Of a DNA stretch of 64,000 nucleotides, positions 26,587 to 34,929 are shown piece by piece. The stretch's first letter is position 1; every line of letters begins with the position of its first letter. The translations under genes and the position numbers were made by a program. Source of the DNA: Sphingobium fuliginis. Lineage in GTDB: Bacteria > Pseudomonadota > Alphaproteobacteria > Sphingomonadales > Sphingomonadaceae. The stretch is taken from the NCBI RefSeq assembly GCF_004152845.1, contig NZ_SEON01000002.1:558001-622000 (forward strand), in the 5' to 3' direction. The notes beneath the pieces were generated by a model. The model had not been told where the DNA came from and made no database searches. It was given only the letters and a program-made list of their open reading frames with translations.

Positions 26587-29500
26587 TCATACCTTCGGAA
26601 TTACAGGACCATCAGCGAGCGCCACAACGATGGCGGCGCGGACTTTTGCCAGCCAATCATCGATCTCGGTTTCCGACTTCAGCATTGCCCCAGGCAGTGG
26701 CACAGTGCGTGCCTTGGGTTCCAGCAGTGCGGCTGCTGCCGCCAGCGCATCATCAATGCGTGCAGGAAGCGCCTTAGTCATGTTCTCCCACTCAGAGAAT
26801 CCGCGCCGAGTCAGGGTGTCGGCGATCGCCTGTGGCGTATCGACCGAAGGCTTCTCAACCAGCATGAGCCCGCTATCCTGGCGAATGCTGTGCTTTTGTT
26901 CCGGGGTTAGCTTCGCCCAAGTCGGATCGTTACCTAAGCGCTCATCTCCTTTTGCCCAGGCCGCCTCCCAGGCAGCATGAGAAGCGTTTAATTGAGTACG
27001 CAGCGCATCGGATGCCGCGGCAATCAAGGGAGGTACAGGATCGGGATCAGCCAAGAGGTTGCGACCAGAACGGATGATCTCCAAATCCGCCTCCTGGTCC
27101 TTGGCGCCAAGGCGGACAAGGCGTTCGGCGAGCCGCCAATTAGGGAGGCGAGCTGAAATCTTCTCCTCAGCGGCCTTCCATACCTTCAGCTTGTCGCGCA
27201 AAACCGTTGCATCAATTGCAAGTGCGGCCAACAGGTCATTGCCCGACAAACCTTTATAAGTGCCGAGATTTGGAACAATTTCTGCTTCTGGAGCGGGAGC
27301 ATCGCCACCCGCGAGCCGCGCTGCGCTCTCGAGCCGATCAAGTAGGGCGGATAGCGCCAGCTGCTCCTGATTGTTTTCAAACGGCACCTTCGCATCGGTC
27401 AGGAGGCCTCGGACCGGCATACGCTGCGCGATGGTGATGATCGTTGTTTCAGCCCGGAACGTGCAGGTTCCTAGCTTCTGTCGAGGGAGATCGGGCAGCG
27501 AAGCTGGCTTTCCGTCATCGCCCGTCACACGTAGTAGGCCGGCGTTAGCCAAAGCGATAAGCGCGCCATCCACCGTATCCTGTGACCAGCCATAAGGAGG
27601 GCTGGTGAATTTAGTCCGCAAATCGGCACCTTTGCGGCCGGGACCAAGGTCAGCAAGCAGCGCCTTACAAACAGGATGACTTTCCGGCGCGCCGTTATGA
27701 TCCACGGCCTTCATAGCGTCCGGATCCTTGCGTACGGCGCGCTCGCGAACCTTGTCCCATCCTGCATGGTCACCATCAGCGAACTGAGGATAAAGGCGCG
27801 CCAGCGCATTGGTCGCTGCTTCCTTTACCGCGTCAGCTGGGGATCCATTGATAAGCTTGCCGCCAGCCTGGAAAACGCGGGCTTGTGTCACAGCGTCTCG
27901 GATAATTTCCTTTGCCGCTGCGTGGGCTTTATTAGACCTGGAATGCATAGCCGACTGCGCCTCACGGCCGGCATCCGTCTGAGGCACACCGCGAAGCTGC
28001 AAGACGTGCTCTGAAGCGCGCCAGGTCGTAAGCGCCGTGGTCAGCTCATTGTCACGTATTGGATGGCGCGGGATGAGAAGGTGGACGCTCGCATCGGTCG
28101 TTGGCGCAGCGGCAATGACCTTCTCAACGGCGGTGAGATCTTCACTCCAACCATTTCGTAGGCGCAGTTCGATGCCATCACTAGGAGCCTTATCTTCGGG
28201 CTGTAAACGATGGATGCGCCGCTGTTGACGACTAGCCCCGTGGGGTACGCTTGCCGCACCGGACAATGCCACCTCGATGGCCTCTCCAAGCAAATCACGT
28301 CGTGTACGAGCGAGTGCTGATTGATCAGCCAGGATGGTCTTCTCTTCACTGCGATAGGCAGCTTCCCATTCGGCACTTTCTTTGGTTTGGAGCCGCCACT
28401 CGCCTCCGACTTCAATTATGGCACCATCTCTTTGGAGCTCGTTCAATAGCTCTGGCACACGGCGGCGCAGTTCGGCCTCTCCGCTCAGATCAACGATCAA
28501 GAGATCGGCAATCGTTTCCGGCTGGGCACGAACACCGTGCTGATCTGCTTCCGGAGCGATGCGGCCGAGCATATAAACCAGCATCAAGATGCGAGCGTTC
28601 AGCTGATCGGCCTCATCTCCGCCCTTCAGGGCCTCAATCCGATTCCGTGTCTCATCCGGCAGGAGGCCGGCATTGTAGGCTTCCGTAGCAAAACGTCCGT
28701 AGAGAAAATCAACAGGCACGGCATAGCCGAGCGGCTTTTCTCCATATGTTTTGGCCGCATCCAGCGTCGTACGGAGCTGGCCGCGCAAAGTGCCGCCCAG
28801 GCCGGTCCGGTCAAGCTCGCGCAATATCCGTTCCCAAACTCGACGGCGAGCCGGCAACAGCGGCCAATCCAGGACAGCGTCATCATCGTCCTGCATAGTA
28901 TGCGCGAGACGGCTACCCCGAAGCTGCCGACTGATTTCACCGGCATTCTCGCTAAGCATCTTGCGAACGAGTGGCTCAGCACCTGCCTTTTTGCGCAAGA
29001 CCGTCTTTCGGATAACCGAGTCCACATCAGCCTCTCCGAGCGCGATCTGGACTGGAAATCGATCAAGCAATTTTTGTAGGTTTTGTACGTCGCTCAAGGC
29101 CTGCTGGCCCGTTGCAACAAGAAGAACTCGGCCATCAAAGCGACCCGCCAATCTCTCGGCGATTGTTTGAATCTTGAGAGTTAGACTGGGGTCCTGGCGG
29201 ATAAATTGCTGAACCTCGTCAAGCACGACGAGCGTCAACGGCAGTTCCGTTCGGCCAAGCATAAGCGCTTGGCGTGCCACCGTTTCTAGCAAGTCTACCG
29301 TTACGGGCGGAGGCTCTGGGAACTGTGACTGCAGGTGGCGGCTTAGCTCCTGTGGTGAGCTGGCCAGCTCTGGTTTTGCCTTCAAAACAGCTGCGCTAAA
29401 TCGCGGGGACAGGATGAAGTTTCGTATGTCCGTCAGAAATTTATCGCCGAGATCTTCTCGGACTTGGTCCAGGATATCGAGGCCCGCGAGCCAGAGCGCA

Positions 29501-30009
29501 ACCTGTGCTGCACGGGGATCGCTAGGCAACCCAACCGCGCGAAGAATGATGCCAAGTGTTGCTTCGGCAGGATCAGACGGCCCGGTACCTAGGGTGTCCC
29601 CCGCAGCGACCACGCCCCCGGCGCGCTTGGCGGCGATCCGGAGTTCTTTCAAAGGGGCGGACACCTCGGGAGGTAGGTGTGGAATAAGTCCTTCTGCTGT
29701 TGCGCCGTCGGAAAACTCAAGGTTTGTCCAAAGCGAAGCCAGCATGCTTGCCAGGTGTGATTTGCCGGAGCCATAGAACCCTGAGATCCAGACTGCTGGC
29801 GCGCCACTGCCCTTGCCGATCGAGCCTAGGAAAGCCTCAAGGATTCGGGCTAGGCCATTAGCGTAGGCGCCATCACAGACGAATGTTGATAGCTCACCAC
29901 GCAATGTGTCCAGCGCCTCAGGAGCGGGCGGGAACGAAATCTTCGCGACGCCCTGATTTGCCAGCTGGTAGACAGACGGATCAGTATAAAAAGTCTCGCG
30001 GTTAAGCAT
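26587..30009 (-). CDS. brxC: BREX ATPase BrxC (PglY-like)
   Basis: A 1140-residue P-loop ATPase. Its N-terminus (MLNRETFYTDPSVYQLANQG) is typical of BrxC. Walker A WISGFYGSGKSHLASML falls at about residues 80-96, and a Walker B-like LTLVVLDEVQQFI near residue 265. The rest is long and helical. ATG at 30009 is preferred to an upstream GTG because GAGG lies nine bases before it and because it gives the family N-terminus. BrxC is one of the core BREX proteins and probably forms a complex with PglX, PglZ and BrxB. Confidence 0.88.
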   Translation of the reverse strand: MLNRETFYTDPSVYQLANQGVAKISFPPAPEALDTLRGELSTFVCDGAYANGLARILEAFLGSIGKGSGAPAVWISGFYGSGKSHLASMLASLWTNLEFSDGATAEGLIPHLPPEVSAPLKELRIAAKRAGGVVAAGDTLGTGPSDPAEATLGIILRAVGLPSDPRAAQVALWLAGLDILDQVREDLGDKFLTDIRNFILSPRFSAAVLKAKPELASSPQELSRHLQSQFPEPPPVTVDLLETVARQALMLGRTELPLTLVVLDEVQQFIRQDPSLTLKIQTIAERLAGRFDGRVLLVATGQQALSDVQNLQKLLDRFPVQIALGEADVDSVIRKTVLRKKAGAEPLVRKMLSENAGEISRQLRGSRLAHTMQDDDDAVLDWPLLPARRRVWERILRELDRTGLGGTLRGQLRTTLDAAKTYGEKPLGYAVPVDFLYGRFATEAYNAGLLPDETRNRIEALKGGDEADQLNARILMLVYMLGRIAPEADQHGVRAQPETIADLLIVDLSGEAELRRRVPELLNELQRDGAIIEVGGEWRLQTKESAEWEAAYRSEEKTILADQSALARTRRDLLGEAIEVALSGAASVPHGASRQQRRIHRLQPEDKAPSDGIELRLRNGWSEDLTAVEKVIAAAPTTDASVHLLIPRHPIRDNELTTALTTWRASEHVLQLRGVPQTDAGREAQSAMHSRSNKAHAAAKEIIRDAVTQARVFQAGGKLINGSPADAVKEAATNALARLYPQFADGDHAGWDKVRERAVRKDPDAMKAVDHNGAPESHPVCKALLADLGPGRKGADLRTKFTSPPYGWSQDTVDGALIALANAGLLRVTGDDGKPASLPDLPRQKLGTCTFRAETTIITIAQRMPVRGLLTDAKVPFENNQEQLALSALLDRLESAARLAGGDAPAPEAEIVPNLGTYKGLSGNDLLAALAIDATVLRDKLKVWKAAEEKISARLPNWRLAERLVRLGAKDQEADLEIIRSGRNLLADPDPVPPLIAAASDALRTQLNASHAAWEAAWAKGDERLGNDPTWAKLTPEQKHSIRQDSGLMLVEKPSVDTPQAIADTLTRRGFSEWENMTKALPARIDDALAAAAALLEPKARTVPLPGAMLKSETEIDDWLAKVRAAIVVALADGPVIPKV

Positions 30010-30020
30010 TGATGGCTGCC

Positions 30021-30566
30021 TCACAGTGCACTGTCCGGGGGAATTGGGATCGCATGATAGTTCCAGCCATCTCTGGCATCGAGCAGGCGGTAGACCCCGC
30101 CTGAATGTTTGCCTGGAAAGCCGATGACAAGGCGACCGGGTACAGCGTCCGCTATCCGGCTAATCAGGGTGGAAACGCGGGCGACGCCAAACAGCGCCCC
30201 GCATCCATCAACGGCTAGGACATCATTCGGTGAGCAGGCCTTCAAAGCCTGCTGCAGCTCAGCGATTACTGCGTCCTCAATGTCTGGAAGAAGCCCGCGG
30301 AGCTCCTTGGGTTGCTCGACCAAGGCATCAAAAAACTCATGCTGGGCGATCCACTGTCCGAACCATTTAGACAGGTTGATATGACGCCAGCCATGACCAG
30401 CTTTGAGAGTCGCATGCTCGAATTCGCCGATGCGACCTGTGAATCGGCGCTGGAGGGCTTTTTCGTACCAGACGAGCCAGATCCGCTCTGCCGGGGCGAT
30501 ATCGGTTGCCCATGGTAGCTGCACCTGCCGGGTGTATGCAGCGAGAATGTCGTCAAATGTGTTCAA
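30021..30566 (-). CDS. brxB: BREX protein BrxB (DUF1788)
   Basis: A 181-residue DUF1788 protein, with FDDILAAYTRQVQLPW at the N-terminus and the conserved C-terminal part VPGRLVIGFPGKHSGGVYRLL followed by GWNYHAIPI. Small BREX core protein of unknown biochemical role. The most likely start is TTG at 30566, which overlaps the end of the BrxA-like gene by 14 bp; no in-frame ATG gives the conserved N-terminus. Eleven bases separate its stop from the brxC ATG. Confidence 0.82.
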   Translation of the reverse strand: MNTFDDILAAYTRQVQLPWATDIAPAERIWLVWYEKALQRRFTGRIGEFEHATLKAGHGWRHINLSKWFGQWIAQHEFFDALVEQPKELRGLLPDIEDAVIAELQQALKACSPNDVLAVDGCGALFGVARVSTLISRIADAVPGRLVIGFPGKHSGGVYRLLDARDGWNYHAIPIPPDSAL

Positions 30567-31371
30567 GTTCCGGCACCCCTAAAGTCGTCGCCATAGCCTG
30601 GCGAACTAATATTTCGGTTACGTCACCGGCTGCACGTATCTTTGCCAATCCTAGGCCTTCAGCTCTCCGCAACTGGTCCAAAGCTTGGTCTGGCGTTAAG
30701 TCCAAAACTTGGAGCCAAATCGACGACAAAATTGATGGTCCGCCAAAACCGCATGCGGACGCTATCAAGGCCGCCAGCGCCGCATTTGACGGCGTAGGAG
30801 ACACACGGCGACGTATTTTCTTCGCCCTGCCTTCGAGGTGGCCGCTTTGTGTCCAGCTTGCGTTGCAATTCTGGGCAAGCGAACGCACCATCTTCTCGCT
30901 CATTCGATCAGGGTGTGCCGCGTTGAAGGCAGTTTCAACCTGCTGACGGTAAAGCTGGGTCCCTTTGGGAGTTTCAAGAACTACAGGTGCGCTGTCCCGA
31001 AGAAGCGGGTCTCGAGCTAAGGCCACTAGAAGACAATTCAATCGGCGGCCGGCAAGGTCTTCCGTCCACAGCCTCATGAGCACCTTGCTGAGTGCCGGCT
31101 GGGCATTCAAACCATAAAGCGACACCATATGCCGGTAGGTTAGACCGCGGGAGTTTTTGGTGCTTTTTCCTAGGACATTGTCCTCGATCACGGCGTGCGC
31201 CAGTTCCGTCGCCGATTGCAATCCTGTACCCAGGAGCAGATCAAGTTCGTCAAACATCATCGTCTTGGATTGATGCGCACCGCCACCGGCCAAACGCATC
31301 CCGAAAGCTACAGCAGCATCAGGTTTGCAGGCCGGCCCCATCCAGTTCGGATTTGGCGTCCGGTCCGTCAT
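30553..31371 (-). CDS. BrxA-like protein (first BREX structural gene, divergent)
   Basis: A 272-residue protein in the place where type 1 BREX operons carry brxA (DUF1819). Shared features are small helical character and a segment ELAHAVIEDNVLGKSTKNSR, comparable to the edNlL...T..tR pattern of BrxA. It is longer than typical BrxA (about 200 residues), and the middle (VALARDPLLRDSAPVVLE, then SWTQSGHLEGRAKKIRRR) is not something I can align with confidence. ATG at 31371 overlaps the stop of the upstream HTH gene as ATGA. It may be a divergent BrxA or a replacement for it. Confidence 0.55.
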   Translation of the reverse strand: MTDRTPNPNWMGPACKPDAAVAFGMRLAGGGAHQSKTMMFDELDLLLGTGLQSATELAHAVIEDNVLGKSTKNSRGLTYRHMVSLYGLNAQPALSKVLMRLWTEDLAGRRLNCLLVALARDPLLRDSAPVVLETPKGTQLYRQQVETAFNAAHPDRMSEKMVRSLAQNCNASWTQSGHLEGRAKKIRRRVSPTPSNAALAALIASACGFGGPSILSSIWLQVLDLTPDQALDQLRRAEGLGLAKIRAAGDVTEILVRQAMATTLGVPELEHI

Positions 31372-31574
31372 GAACCACCTTGCTGCGTAGGTCCATTGCC
31401 TGCCGCCGACTTCTGCGATTCGATCCAATCATCAATATCCGATCGCTTAAACCGCCATTGACCCCGGACCTTGAAAGCAGGAATTTCTGACCTTTGGGAC
31501 ATGGTGTAGACAGTTTTTTCCGCGATCTTCAGCAAATTGGCGACCTCGGGCAGTGTCATAATCTCATCGGGCAT
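31368..31574 (-). CDS. Excisionase-family helix-turn-helix protein, first gene of BREX operon
   Basis: A 68-residue single-domain protein: MTLPEVANLLKIAEKTVYTM, then IPAFKVRGQWRFKRSDIDDW is the classic excisionase-type (MerR-like) winged helix-turn-helix. ATG has GAGG eight bases upstream, and the stop overlaps the BrxA-like start as ATGA, so it is co-translated with the defence genes. It probably regulates the BREX operon in place of the WYL-domain regulator BrxR, which is absent. An excisionase role for the island is an alternative. Confidence 0.75.
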   Translation of the reverse strand: MPDEIMTLPEVANLLKIAEKTVYTMSQRSEIPAFKVRGQWRFKRSDIDDWIESQKSAAGNGPTQQGGS

Positions 31575-31628
31575 AACGAGCCCCTCAGGCTATCGGGAAC
31601 TCTAGCGGATGGCAGATCTTGGCAAAGG

Positions 31629-31669
31629 ATGCCAGTAGAGATCGGATGCTATCAGGCAAACGCTGGCAT
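31629..31669. promoter_or_regulatory. Possible operator upstream of BREX operon
   Basis: Inverted arms ATGCCAG (31629-31635) and CTGGCAT (31663-31669) lie 27 bp apart, 55-95 bp upstream of the first BREX-operon start. This is where a promoter and a binding site for the neighbouring HTH protein would be expected. The pairing could be chance, and no clear -35/-10 pair was identified. Confidence 0.25.
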
Positions 31670-31754
31670 TTGGTTGATGAGGTTGGATTGCTCAGGACGG
31701 CGAAGGAATTACGAGTTTGTTTGCAGGATCTTGCCCACCGGTGATGATCCTTCA

Positions 31755-31905
31755 TCACTGGAAAAGGTCTGTTCGCCGGAAGCGCAATGAGCCGCCCACC
31801 TTTAGACGAGGGGATGTGGCCCTCCGCTGCAAGCCTAAAAATCGTACGCTCTGTCACCTTCAGAAAGATGGCAACTTCCCGGATAGGCAAAATCTCGTCG
31901 GTCAC
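31755..31905 (-). pseudogene. Frameshifted second excisionase-family HTH gene
   Basis: From a GTG at 31905 the frame gives DEILPIREVAIFLKVTERTI then FRLAAEGHIPS, an excisionase-type HTH like the intact gene downstream. Near 31800-31812 the homology moves to the next frame, which continues LKVGGSLRFRRTDLFQ and stops at 31755. The span is 151 bp, exactly 50 codons plus one base, consistent with a single-base insertion in the TCTAAAGG area. In the original frame the tail is nonsense. Either a recent pseudogene, a sequencing error, or less likely recoding. Confidence 0.65.
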
Positions 31906-32046
31906 TTTGGACCTATCGCGTAACCCTCCGCTAAAATATTCTATGATTATTAAAAATGACCAGCGCATCGCGAGCAGAACGATTTCACACAGCTTATCAT
32001 CAGCCCAAATCCCGAGATCCCACTGAAAGGCGAGACTGACCGAGCA

Positions 32047-33369
32047 TCACCGAGTATTAGATCTTGCCCTTCGCGGCCCTTTCAAGAGGTCGGTTGCCAA
32101 AATCTGATTCTGCATGATCATATCAGCCCACTGCTGTGACAATTCCCTCCTCCGCTCCATATATGCGGCACGGTTGTAGATCAGCTCGCTGCCGGACATC
32201 CCAGCCGGAATATGGGCCAGCATTAAGTCAATAATGAGCCGATCGATCAGGAGGCGATCCGAACCGGGATGCGATCGCTCTACCAAGCCATTCATCGTAG
32301 TTGAAAAGGACGAACGCCATCCATGCGGAACGTGCCGCCCCTTAAAGCCGATCCGATTGTACAAATATCCGACGGCATTTTCACTCAACGGTTCCAAGCC
32401 GCTGCGCGCCCCAGGAAACGCCAAGGGGCCGCGACCCGAAAGAAGACGGGCGACACGCAGAACCTCTACAGCTTGGTGCGAAAGCGGGACAATATGCTCG
32501 AACACCTCATCTTCACGGAGTGCCAGCATGAGCTTGATGCGGGCAGCCGGGATACGCCACAGCGGCCTATCCGCAAGCTCATCTGGCTTATTCCAATCGA
32601 TGCCTTCGAATTCGCTCCACGGCGCGGTTCGAATCATCCCTGGTCGCTGAGCGGTCAGCGCCATCATTCTTGATGCGAGCCGGGTAATCGGGTGGGAGGC
32701 CGAGCAATCAACGGCACGAATTAGCGCCTGAATCTCGTCCATCTCCGTCAGCGCGGGCCACCTGCGCGCAGGGGGAACGGCCTTTAGGCTGACCTTCATA
32801 TCAGCGGCAGGGTTCTCGCGGCACGCACCGAGACCCTTGCCATATTTGAATATCGCTGAACACCGCTGCAGCAAGCGATGAGATGTCTCGATGGACCCTC
32901 GCGCTTCAACTTTTTTAAGTGTGGCGAGGAGAAGGGGCTCGTCGATGTCGGTTATTGGAAGCCCTCCAATGACAGGAAAAATATCTCGCTCCAGACTGGT
33001 GATGACATCGGCCGCATGCACAGGCTTCCAGCGAGCTACTTGATCGGCATACCACTGCCTGCCCACCTTCTCGAAAGTGTTCTCCATCTGAGCCACGTTG
33101 GCGAGCTTGCGCTTCTTCGCCTCCATCACCGGATCGCGGCCGTCCCGTAACATCCGTTTGGCGTCATCCCGCATGCCCCTAGCCTCGGCCAACGACAAAT
33201 CGGGGTAGCTGCCCAACACGAGGCGCTTCTCTTTATCTGCGAAACGGTATTTGAGCCGCCAGCTGCGGTGACCGGCTTTCGTTACGAACAGATACAACCC
33301 CCCGGAATCGGCCAGCTTGTAGTCCTTGTCCCTAGGCTTCACCTTGCGAATTGCCGCGTCAGTCAGCAT
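32047..33369 (-). CDS. int: P4-type tyrosine integrase (DUF4102 N-terminal domain)
   Basis: A 440-residue site-specific recombinase. The N-terminal DUF4102 domain is clear (LADSGGLYLFVTKAGHRSWR, then LGSYPDLSLAEAR). In the catalytic domain the arginine lies in LTAQRPGMIRTAPW, the HxxR box is VPHGWRSSFST, and the final part LAHIPAGMSGSELIYNRAAYMERR holds the histidine and the tyrosine nucleophile. Family members integrate islands into tRNA 3' ends, and this gene lies 153 bp from a tRNA-Ser 3' end. Its ATG overlaps a triple direct repeat, suggesting self-regulation or arm-site binding. Confidence 0.92.
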   Translation of the reverse strand: MLTDAAIRKVKPRDKDYKLADSGGLYLFVTKAGHRSWRLKYRFADKEKRLVLGSYPDLSLAEARGMRDDAKRMLRDGRDPVMEAKKRKLANVAQMENTFEKVGRQWYADQVARWKPVHAADVITSLERDIFPVIGGLPITDIDEPLLLATLKKVEARGSIETSHRLLQRCSAIFKYGKGLGACRENPAADMKVSLKAVPPARRWPALTEMDEIQALIRAVDCSASHPITRLASRMMALTAQRPGMIRTAPWSEFEGIDWNKPDELADRPLWRIPAARIKLMLALREDEVFEHIVPLSHQAVEVLRVARLLSGRGPLAFPGARSGLEPLSENAVGYLYNRIGFKGRHVPHGWRSSFSTTMNGLVERSHPGSDRLLIDRLIIDLMLAHIPAGMSGSELIYNRAAYMERRRELSQQWADMIMQNQILATDLLKGPRRARSNTR

Positions 33370-33411
33370 GCCCCCAAATCCTCAATTCGATGCCCCCAAA
33401 ATGCCCCCAGA
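33368..33411. repeat. Three tandem 11-mers ATGCCCCCAAA at integrase start
   Basis: Copies at 33368-33378, 33390-33400 and 33401-33411; the last has one change (ATGCCCCCAGA). The first overlaps the integrase start codon on the opposite strand. Spacing is 22 and 11 bp, about two turns and one turn. Likely integrase arm-type or autoregulatory binding sites. Confidence 0.6.
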
Positions 33412-33426
33412 TGACGTTGGCTTGGG

Positions 33427-33519
33427 CTGGATATCGCTGGATGCGCTTGGACACGCGAATCACCTAAAATCCCGTTAATACGGGCTTTTCTGGACGTCCT
33501 TGGATCCGGCTGGATGATT
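33427..33519. repeat. Two triplets of 10-bp-phased TGGA motifs flanking a small hairpin
   Basis: TGGA occurs at 33428, 33438 and 33448, and again at 33491, 33501 and 33511, each triplet with exact 10-bp periodicity; most are preceded by C or T and followed by T or C. Between the triplets is CCCG-TTAATA-CGGG (33471-33484). The array ends three bases before the tRNA CCA end. Helical phasing next to a tRNA attachment core suggests integrase or host-factor binding sites of the attachment region. Confidence 0.55.
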
Positions 33520-33522
33520 AAG

Positions 33523-33612
<90 letters not shown>

Positions 33613-33734
33613 GCAGAAGGTCCGGCGCATGCCGTTCCGGTCGAGCGGCGGCCATTAGCGAATGATTTCACCCTTGCCAAGCAGCGACGAGCATTTTTCT
33701 TGTTTCGCACCGCAAGCATCCTAAATTGCGTCAT

Positions 33735-34106
33735 ATGAACGATATGATTCAGATTTTCGGACCCGATGTGACCCCCCCGCCGATCGTCCACGCCCGCTTC
33801 AGCATCGGGGACGTGGTGCAGCACCGCCTCTTCGGTTTTCGTGGCGTCGTGTTCGACATCGATCCGGTCTTCGCCAATAGCGAGGAATGGTATCAGGCCA
33901 TTCCCGAGGACATCCGGCCGGACAAGCATCAGCCCTTCTACCATCTGCTCGCTGAAAATGGCGAAAGCAGCTATGTCGCCTATGTCAGCCAGCAGAATCT
34001 GGTCGCGGACGACAGTGAGGAACCTGTCGACCATCCCGCCATTTCCGGCATGTTCGGCACCTATGCGAACGGCAAATATCAGCTCCGCCCGCTGCATCGG
34101 CACTAG
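33735..34106 (+). CDS. hspQ: Heat shock protein HspQ
   Basis: A 123-residue protein of the HspQ / hemimethylated-DNA-binding (YccV-like) family: FSIGDVVQHRLFGFRGVVFD, EWYQAIPEDIRPDKHQPFYH and SYVAYVSQQNLVAD are the standard family blocks. In enterobacteria HspQ stimulates Lon-dependent degradation. ATG at 33735 is used rather than a TTG three codons earlier. It is the first housekeeping gene after the island, and its end overlaps the likely start of the next gene by 44 bp. Confidence 0.88.
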   Translation: MNDMIQIFGPDVTPPPIVHARFSIGDVVQHRLFGFRGVVFDIDPVFANSEEWYQAIPEDIRPDKHQPFYHLLAENGESSYVAYVSQQNLVADDSEEPVDHPAISGMFGTYANGKYQLRPLHRH

Positions 34107-34839
34107 GCGCGGCCTCAAGGCGGGCCGGGCGCTGATCGGCCTTGCCCTGCTGCTGGGGTCCGGCGGCCTGCTGCACGCCGCCACGCAGGCGCCGGCGCTG
34201 AAGGTCAATCCCGACCCCAGCTTTCCCTTCTCGCGCGAGATCGAGGCATTCGCCAGGGCCAATGAGGCCGGTCCCCCGATCACCGACGCCACCCTGTTCC
34301 TGGGCAGCTCCAGCATCCGCCTGTGGGACATAAGCGGCAGCTTCCCCGACATCGGCACCGTCAACCGGGGCTTCGGCGGCGCGACCACGCCGGATGTGCT
34401 GCATTATTACAAGCGCCTGCTGCCCAAGGCGAAGCCGCGCTCCATCCTCGTCTATGTCGGGGAAAACGACCTGGCAGCAGGCGCCACCCCGGCCGAGGTC
34501 GCGAACAACGTCCTGACCCTGCTCAGGCAACTCCGATCCGACTATCCCAAGGCGCATATCGCCTATCTGTCCCTGAAGCCCAGCCCGATCCGCTGGACGC
34601 TGTGGCCGAAAATGGCCGCGGTGAACATGACGGTCGCGGCACGGGCGCGGGTGAGCCGCTTCGATTATCTGGATGTCGGTCGCGTGCTGCTCGCCCCGGA
34701 TGGCCTGCCCGATGCGTCGCTGTTCCGACCCGACGGGCTGCATATGAACCCGCGCGGCTACACGCTCTGGACGCGGCTGGTCGACGCCTATCTGGATGCC
34801 GCCGCCGCAGCCGACCTGAAGCCCGGCGCCTCCTCCTGA
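34063..34839 (+). CDS. GDSL/SGNH-family hydrolase, exported
   Basis: About 258 residues. After a basic start comes a hydrophobic signal-like segment (ALIGLALLLGSGGLLHAA), then the SGNH blocks: TLFLGSSSIRLW (block I, catalytic serine), VNRGFGGATTPDV (block II glycine), ILVYVGENDLAAG (block III asparagine) and FRPDGLHMNPRGYTLW (block V aspartate and histidine). Probably an exported esterase or lipase with unknown substrate. The ATG at 34063 lies inside the hspQ end; no strong ribosome binding site precedes it, so the start is uncertain and translation may be coupled to hspQ. Confidence 0.8.
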   Translation: MRTANISSARCIGTRRGLKAGRALIGLALLLGSGGLLHAATQAPALKVNPDPSFPFSREIEAFARANEAGPPITDATLFLGSSSIRLWDISGSFPDIGTVNRGFGGATTPDVLHYYKRLLPKAKPRSILVYVGENDLAAGATPAEVANNVLTLLRQLRSDYPKAHIAYLSLKPSPIRWTLWPKMAAVNMTVAARARVSRFDYLDVGRVLLAPDGLPDASLFRPDGLHMNPRGYTLWTRLVDAYLDAAAAADLKPGASS

Positions 34840-34929
34840 CGCCTCTGCGCGCACTTTCCGATTGATCCAAGGCCAAGCAACATTATTACCGGACGCTGAT
34901 AAAACAGCCGCAGGCAAGGGGACAGACGA

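Larger units (their letters stand above)
1..33522. mobile_element. Genomic island integrated at tRNA-Ser(CGA), left end outside window
   Basis: A tyrosine integrase lies directly beside the 3' end of a tRNA-Ser gene, the usual arrangement of tRNA-targeting integrative elements. Everything to its left is accessory: BREX, mobilization genes, a helicase/PLD/DUF6361 operon, SbcCD-like genes and several gene remnants. Base composition is patchy, with AT-rich stretches near 17.1-17.6 kb and 24.2-25.1 kb and high GC at 5.8-11.7 kb. The sequence right of the tRNA is ordinary housekeeping DNA. I saw no second copy of the tRNA 3' end in the window, so the left attachment site should lie upstream of position 1. 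Whether the whole 33 kb is one element or nested insertions cannot be decided here. Confidence 0.8.
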
